From Aureobasidium sp. EXF-3400 (taxonomy: Eukaryota > Ascomycota > Dothideomycetes > Dothideales > Saccotheciaceae), in the NCBI GenBank assembly GCA_024195585.1, contig SWBL01000120.1, positions 62,001 to 126,000 on the forward strand: a stretch of DNA of 64,000 nt. The letters are read 5' to 3'. Numbering within the stretch: the first letter of the stretch is position 1; every line of letters starts with the position of its first letter. A program made the translations under genes and the position numbers. Shown one piece after another: positions 57,692-64,000 of this stretch. The notes under the pieces were generated by a model. The model was not told where the DNA came from, searched no databases, and worked only from the letters and a program-made list of their open reading frames with translations.

Positions 57692-60114
57692 TCACTTGAG
57701 CTTAGTGTCTGAATGGACGGCAAGAATTGACGCCGCGGCCGATGAAGCCCATTCATGATCATCGTAAGGAGGTGTTGGCCATTGCGGATTTAGACTGTCG
57801 CGCTGCCTTCGTGGCGTGATGGCCATGGACTTGGTAGGGGTCATATCCGTTTGACCAAAACCAATGTTGTTGTCTTTAGACGGAGAGGGTGTCAGGTAGG
57901 GGGCCGAGTAGCCAGGATCCGAGGTCACGTGTGCGATTGGAGGTCTAGTGTTCTCTTTGCCCGAGGATGGCTTGGCTGGGGTGGGCTTCTCAAGGCGTCT
58001 TGCTGCCCGACGCGCGTTGGTCAATGCCTCGTCAAGTAACTCCTCTTCTTCGTCGGGGGTCTCGTATCTTTGACGAGGATTGAGCGATTGCCTGACTGAT
58101 CGTCGTGTTCGGCTAGTAGTCTGTGCATTAACAGAAAGTGCAGGGGATGTGCGTCCATCTGCGACTGTGGACAAAGAGTGGTGGCGCTTGAGAATGGGTG
58201 TGCTTGACATGCGTTGAACTTGCCTGGCGGGCGCATTTGAGGCGCGCGCGTCAAGGCTAGAACGAACGCTTTCCAAAGCCTTATCGAGTTCTGAGAATCC
58301 TGTGTCGGCGGCAGAGTCGCGGGCAGGTGGCTCTACAGACATAGACGATCGGTTACTCGACGCCCACGGTGCACAGCCGACACTTGTTGGTTCTGACTCC
58401 TCGGGTCCAGGTGATCCTGGAATCTGGTTACGACCAGAGAATCTACGGGCCCTCTTGCGAAGGTGAGAGAAGAAGCTTTCTCTGATGCTTCCAGTAGGCG
58501 AAGCAAGCTCACTCATCCCATTTAGAGCTTTCTCAGCTTCCTGACGATGATACTCGGCGTAATGGTTTCCGTGCGAGTTGACAGATAGCTGCCTTGAGAT
58601 CTTCTTCTTCTCAGTGGCTTCAGTCTTAGCACTGGCAGTCACAGCGTCATGTATCGGCGAAACCGGCTTGATGGATGGGAAAATAGGGATCGGTACGGCA
58701 CTGTTCCATGTTGCTCTCTTGGCGAACGGAGGGCGGAGTTTGATCGAACCGGCACCTTCAACTCCTCTAGCATTGACGGGTGAAGGATGGGAGGTAGGTG
58801 CCTGAGGAGCGTGCTCTGGAGGTGGTGTGAAGTCTGTAGTGCTGATGGATTTTCTGAACCACGAAGATTTCTTGAGAGAGATGCTACCTTGGTTAGATTC
58901 CGGCGAATTCTCGAGGCTACCCAAGGTAGAGCTCTTGCTGCGAAGGAACTTGGCGGTGTTTGATGACTTGGGTCTTGCAGGATCAACGGCATCGGCAAAG
59001 TACTCATGTTGAAGGGCTTGTGTTGAAGTTGGTCGAGCGTTAGGATCCCACATCAGGCACCAGGTAATGAACCGTGCGAAACCTGCGGACCATTGAGGGG
59101 TCTGAAGAATTGTGTCCATGGGATGAGGTGCCATCTTCGGGAAGGAGAATCCAAGCTTGCCAGCCAGGCGGACACCATCTTTCCACTCTCCACCTCCAAG
59201 CTTCTGACCGTGCTTGTTGACCCAAAGACCGGGGCTTCCCATTATTTCACAAACTCGCCAAACCTGGTCGACCTCGTTACCACCGGGGAAGAGAGGCTTC
59301 AAGGTTGCAATTTCCACGGCCATGGCACCAAACGCCCAGATATCCACCGGTGCAGAATACTGACCAGCTCTCAAAAGTACTTCTGGTGCACGATACCATC
59401 TGGTGGAAACGTATGTTGTGTATGGAACCATGGAGTGTGTCTCTCTTGCCAGTCCGAAATCGGCAAGCTTGATAGTGTAGGTTGGAGGTGTCGACGGAGG
59501 GGTCACTAATGAAGAGTATCGTTTGAAGGCGCTCTGTGTGTCAGGTGCCGACGATGAGACCAGAATGTTTTCCGGTTTGATATCGCGATGGAAAAAGCTG
59601 TGCTCGTGAATGTGCTCCAGGCCGCCAAGGATTTGAAACAAGATGCTTTTAACAACAGTGCCATCGAAAGGCTTGTGATCCCGCGTCTTCATCAGCTGGT
59701 AAAGGTTGCCGTCCATGTTCTCCATGGCAATGTGCAGCTTCTTACTAAGAGGGTCCAGGAAGATGTCGTAAGCCGGTACAAGATGAGGGTGAGCCGGTAT
59801 TGACTTGAGGAAGATGACTTCTCTGAGGTCCATACATTGTGAGAAAGACTCGAATGTTTTCTTCATGGTCTTGACGGCGACCTACAAGGTTTGGTTAGGC
59901 CAAGTCTAATGATATCGACGTTAGAAGATCGACATACCAAAGTGTTTCTTCGTACGAGGTGAGCGCCAGCGCTCCTTGTCCTTGCAAGGACTACACTTCC
60001 AAAGCTACCATCACCAATGTCCTTGATGATCTCGTACTTGTCTTCCAGGCACAAAGATCCAGTGTTAGCATTCGAGGACCAGCCACGAAATGAGTTGTCC
60101 ATGGCTACAGTCAT
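57692..60114 (-). CDS. IME2: IME2/MAK-type serine/threonine kinase
   Basis: Exons 60114-59938 and 59881-57692 give 788 residues. The kinase domain starts at YEIIKDIGDGSFGSVVLAR, with VAVKTMKK, HRDIKPEN, an insert of about 30 Ser/Pro-rich residues, then LADFGLARE and the activation loop PYTTYVSTRWYRAPEVLL, a TxY motif typical of the RCK (Ime2/MAK/ICK) group. FPGGNEVDQVW and WDPNARPTSTQALQHEYF close the domain near residue 360. A long disordered, Ser/Pro-rich tail follows. In yeast Ime2 drives meiosis; in filamentous fungi relatives control sexual development and light responses. The name reflects class, not proven orthology. Confidence 0.88.
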
Positions 60115-63100
60115 GGTCGATATAAGCTTGCTTGAAATATCAAGCTGAAGCCTAGGAAACTGAGATGGATACTCTACTGCATCTAAATGCAGATTGAGTT
60201 GCAGAGTAGGAAAGAGGGAAACTCTGGATAGTAATCATCAGTCGGTGTTGCACAAGATGGCTGGTTGCCTATTGATTGTGGATGTAGAGACATACCGGTT
60301 TCAGCAAGACAAAAGTCTAGGCATACGATAACAACGTGTTGGGACGGTAGACAAGACAATCAGGACTCGGGAGGCCGTTGAAGTTGTCTTGAGGGGAAGC
60401 AGCGTGTATTAGGATTAGTTCGGTGCGGGTTAACGGGTATAAGAGTTTGGTGGTTGTTTGATCGAGGAGTACGGTAAGTGAGCGGATCCAAATTCGGAGG
60501 AAAACAAAAAGAGCGAAAAAATAGACAAAGGAGCGTGGGTGTTGTTATGGAAAGGAAAAAGGAATCTCGGTGTCCAAGGTAGAGGACGTGAGGACCCCCA
60601 AGACAGAGGGCAAGAGTAGCGTAGTGTGCGTAGATCTTGCGGCCGTTCGTGGCGCACTGGCGGCGCGCTAAGGTGGCTGGGACCTTCGCACGGAAAGGCG
60701 GCGGTCAGAGTCAGAGTCCTCAAACCACCACGAGTCACTGACCAAGGGCCTGTGCTTGTGAATGGGTTATTGTTAGGTGGAAGCCCCTGAATTTGAGCTT
60801 GGAGAAACTCGGCCGGGCAGGGCTGCAACCTCCCTGAAGTGGTGTTTTATGAAGAGCAAGTGCGAGATAGATGCAGCTTGTGAAACTCGCCAGAAAACAT
60901 CGACAGAGATGTCGACTAGACAATGCAATCGAATTAGCCTGTGGATGGTATGATTTGACGACCGTGCGACTTTTGGCGACCGTGCGAGATGGGTTACTTG
61001 CCTGTGATGAGCGGAGAGAGTAAAGGCGAGAGAACACCGCTTGTGGCTGCACTGGCTGGTCTCTTGAAACGGAGCTGTGCTTGTTGTTTTGTTGATGGAA
61101 AAGCGGCGAGTGCAATGATTCTGGCAGTGAACAGCAAGAAAGAAAACGGCGGCCCTCGGTTCTTTGGGTACATTAAATGGCAGGCACAGTCAGGCTGGCT
61201 CGCGACTTCCCCGAGCAGTCACCAGCGCATGCATCTTGCTGTTGTTGATGACACAGATGATAAACTTGGCCCATGCTCATCGCTCGCGGCTACAGTAAAC
61301 CTCAAGGTTTAATCTAAGATTACACGCGAAGAAATTCATTTGCACACATATGACATGTCTGATCTCTACTATGGCTACTGTCAAATTGTCGACTACGCGC
61401 TCGCCTACCAGACGATGAGATCAGTGGTTCTTCGACGCATCAGCGAAGAGAAAACCGTTGGCAAGCCTGCTATAAATGACTTGGACAAGAAGCCCCGTCT
61501 GTGATCACCGGCGACTGGCCTCAATTTGACTTTCGGGATGTCCAGTGCCGCAAACTGTAGCAAGAAGTCAGGAGAAAGATCGGTGGACCCTTCAACATGC
61601 TCATGACATGTCAAAGGGTTGTTGAGATGAAGCTCGCTGCCGTGCGCTTATCTGGTGTGCTGGTCCCCTTGATCTGCCATACGGATTGACCAGGCGAGTG
61701 TTTCCAGACTCTCCGCTGCTACCTGAAGGTTGTCGCGATTCGTGGGTTTTGATGTCGTCTGTGATTCGCCAAATTCATCCATGGTGGTCGGGGGTTGGCG
61801 GATATTGGACCTGCATAAAACCATCTCTGCATCTGACTCCGTACGCGCGATACTCGCGCAGCTCTCGCGCAAAGAGTCAAGACAGCAGCGCCGTCTACCT
61901 GCTTTGGACTGCAACTCACGTCATAAGGATAGCGGCATCAGGAATTATCTTTGTTTACACAATGTCATGGTCGATCTTCTTTTGTTTTGGATCTCCAGGA
62001 ACAAGTTTGTGCCCCCTGTCAGTCACCACGGGGAAAAAGCAACGTGCTGCAGGCACACTCAAATCTCGAGTCGGGACATCAAAGTCGTCATCTGCTATTA
62101 CTCTGAGACGAGGGTGTCCGTGTTGAAACTGTACAATCGTTAATAATGGTGTACCGAGATCTCTATTTCGCGGAGTGTCTGGGGCTGTATGACAATCATG
62201 CGTTCACGTCGTTCCCATATTGTATTAGACGGCAGAATATGAACCATATCCTCCAGGTCCGAAGACGACTGGGCGTCGGACAATGATGACCGCGGCCATC
62301 GGTCGCACCGCAGCCAATCTTTACATAGTGCCTCTGAACTTACCTTTTCCACGTGCTCGATGCAGAGTAACATTGTCCACGAGGCCATATGCAAGTAAGG
62401 ACGGGATGTAGGGGTCGATTGTGCAGCAGCGCAGTGACACCAGCAGGTACGGCGCAGCGCTGGGCTGACGACCTGATTATCTGTCTGCGACGATAGCCAT
62501 GTCCCCAATGTATCGTCCAAGATATTAGTTTCTTTTACCGAGGACATGGATTCTGGATATTGTGTCTCGACAGGGCCAAGTCGGTTCTTTCGAGTATCAA
62601 TGTCGGTACGAGAGGATTTTCAAGTCCTTAAGGCTATGCGAGATTTGCGAGATTTCGAATATGCTAATGGAGCTTGCTAAACCACTCATTGTATGCAGTC
62701 AGATACATACTAACTTAGTATACTATCCCTAGCTAGACTCATGTCTACACGAGCTGTCGAGCTGAACAAACTTGTTGGCTCTCATAAGGCAGAGAATCTC
62801 ATGTCATGTCCACCACGAGGGCTTCATTTCCACCCGAGAGCTATCAAAAGCCAAAACATCAGCTTCAAGAGTAATACCGACAAGGTTACCGGCTCAGTAA
62901 GATCTACAGACTACAGGATATAGTCTGGTACAAGTGACAACGCCTCTGGATCACCTTCTAGAATATAGTTGGAACGAAGGATTCGTGTTGCTTTGACTCC
63001 CTTGATGCTTGCGCGCCAATTGTGCGCATGTGCACATTCGTTGTTTCTCTGTCATTTGACCATCATCTGAACCAGCCACCAGGTCCGCAGACCTCACAGC

Positions 63101-64000
63101 GGGCCTCGCTGTTGCTTGATCAGACGTGCCCTCTTAGGCCTGAGAAGAGGGCTCTTATCTGTTTGTCCTTGTTCCTTTGCTCCGAAACAATATCCACAAT
63201 GGCAAAACAACAGAGACATGGCTTCCAAAAGTCTGGCTCCAAGAGACGCTGTTGATCTGTTACCCAGTCAGAAGAAGAGTTTTCCAAGTCTACCACCAAG
63301 CACGTTTGCCGGCTACGCACGAAGGAATTCTTCGGCACCAAAGCAAAAAGGATATTCCTTTGCGTCGTCGCCTTTGACCTTTCGTGAGCAATCTGTGTGT
63401 GTGGAGCTTTGTGGTTGCTGGGACGACGCGGGCAGCCAGAGACCGAATCCTCGGGGACTGCTGTATCATCCATTGCTACTCACACACTGCTGGCCTAGAA
63501 GATCACGCCTGGCTATCATTCGATGCTTTTCAACGAGTTCGTGCTTGCAAGTCTAGCTCTCTGACCTTGGGTCACATGCGCAGAAAATAAGGCCATGGCA
63601 GAGAAAGGCCAGACTGGTGGCTTTCTGCCGATTACGACGATTTGTCCATCAGTATTATCACATACCGCCTATCTACACTGACCGCGTGTTCTCCGGAAGA
63701 AGAGGTTGGGAAAAATGGCACACAGAGCCTCTGTTTCTCGGCGAGCCGGGGTTTGACTAGACAAGAACATAGCGCAGCAGAACGCTTGCTCACTTTCTGT
63801 TGCTGAGGGCCGAGAGGCGACCGTCCTCAATATATTTCCCTCTCCAACCGACCTCACGGCTAAAAAGCCTGCTGCACCACAACTCGTTACGTGAACCGTA
63901 TATTATGTCTTGCTCAGATATTGCCATCCAGTGCCGTTACCGCAGAAAAAAAAAATCGCAAGATCGGGTTTCGGTAATGCTTTTGATATTCTACATATTG
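60115..64000. other. gene-poor stretch upstream of the kinase, to the window edge
   Basis: The first 700 or so bases are the probable leader and promoter of the kinase. Beyond that only short frames occur, for example a 135-codon minus-strand frame from ATG at 62547 and a 146-codon plus-strand frame at 63116-63556, none with a recognised domain. A run of A lies near 63945. No tRNA, transposon or repeat array was seen. Confidence 0.4.

Noticed and set aside
62140..62547. Possible transcription-factor exon on the minus strand (Cys/His-rich piece CWCHCAAAQ)
   Set aside because: No zinc-cluster motif and no consistent downstream exon could be joined.

Overview
The window is nuclear DNA of a filamentous ascomycete (Pezizomycotina). 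Genes are dense and lie on both strands, most are broken by GT-AG introns of about 45-65 bp, and base composition is balanced. The products are typical of this group: an HST3/4-type sirtuin, a SIT4 phosphatase with an insert, an IME2-type kinase, Ser/Thr-rich wall proteins and a cytochrome P450. A dothideomycete is my best guess, but that rests on general gene style and not on a diagnostic marker. Introns were placed by hand from splice consensus, reading phase and family fit; every multi-exon CDS model closes in frame.

Layout. 1-11 kb: C-terminal part of a PPS1-type phosphatase, bystin, a new-looking ER-lumen protein ending in HDEL, a glutathionyl-hydroquinone reductase, a sirtuin, and MED16. 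11.2-15.7 kb: a sparse stretch with a small CLR2-domain gene and a Ser/Thr-rich secreted protein. 15.7-37.4 kb: a housekeeping block with XAP5, TTC1-like, p23, VPS24, YRA1/Mlo3, UPF3, SIT4, a C2H2 protein, NAA10, lipoate ligase, septin CDC10, mitochondrial ribosomal protein L32, SKI8 and an AHC1-like protein. 38.7-49.5 kb: cytochrome P450, AVT2-like transporter, RTT106 and two cell-surface or secreted proteins. 49.5-64 kb: gene-poor, with a decayed membrane-protein gene and one IME2-type kinase.

There is no biosynthetic cluster, CRISPR array or transposon that I can support. Several genes share broad themes: mRNA export and surveillance (YRA1, UPF3, SKI8), chromatin (sirtuin, RTT106, AHC1-like, CLR2-domain, MED16) and ribosome biogenesis (bystin). 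In fungi this is ordinary gene order and not evidence of a pathway. Divergent pairs with short shared upstream regions are common (XAP5/TTC1, UPF3/SIT4, CDC10/L32, P450/AVT2, sirtuin/MED16, p23/VPS24).

The most interesting points are: an 806-nt intron in the YRA1 homologue at what looks like the same codon position as the autoregulatory yeast YRA1 intron; an HDEL protein whose retention signal is completed by a 9-nt last exon and whose body looks like two inhibitor-I9-type folds; a GC-AG intron placed directly after the ATG of SKI8; a roughly 140-residue acidic insert inside the SIT4 catalytic domain; a 12-nt micro-exon in the AVT2 gene; competing 3' splice sites in the CLR2-domain gene; and a candidate step-type heat-shock element upstream of p23.
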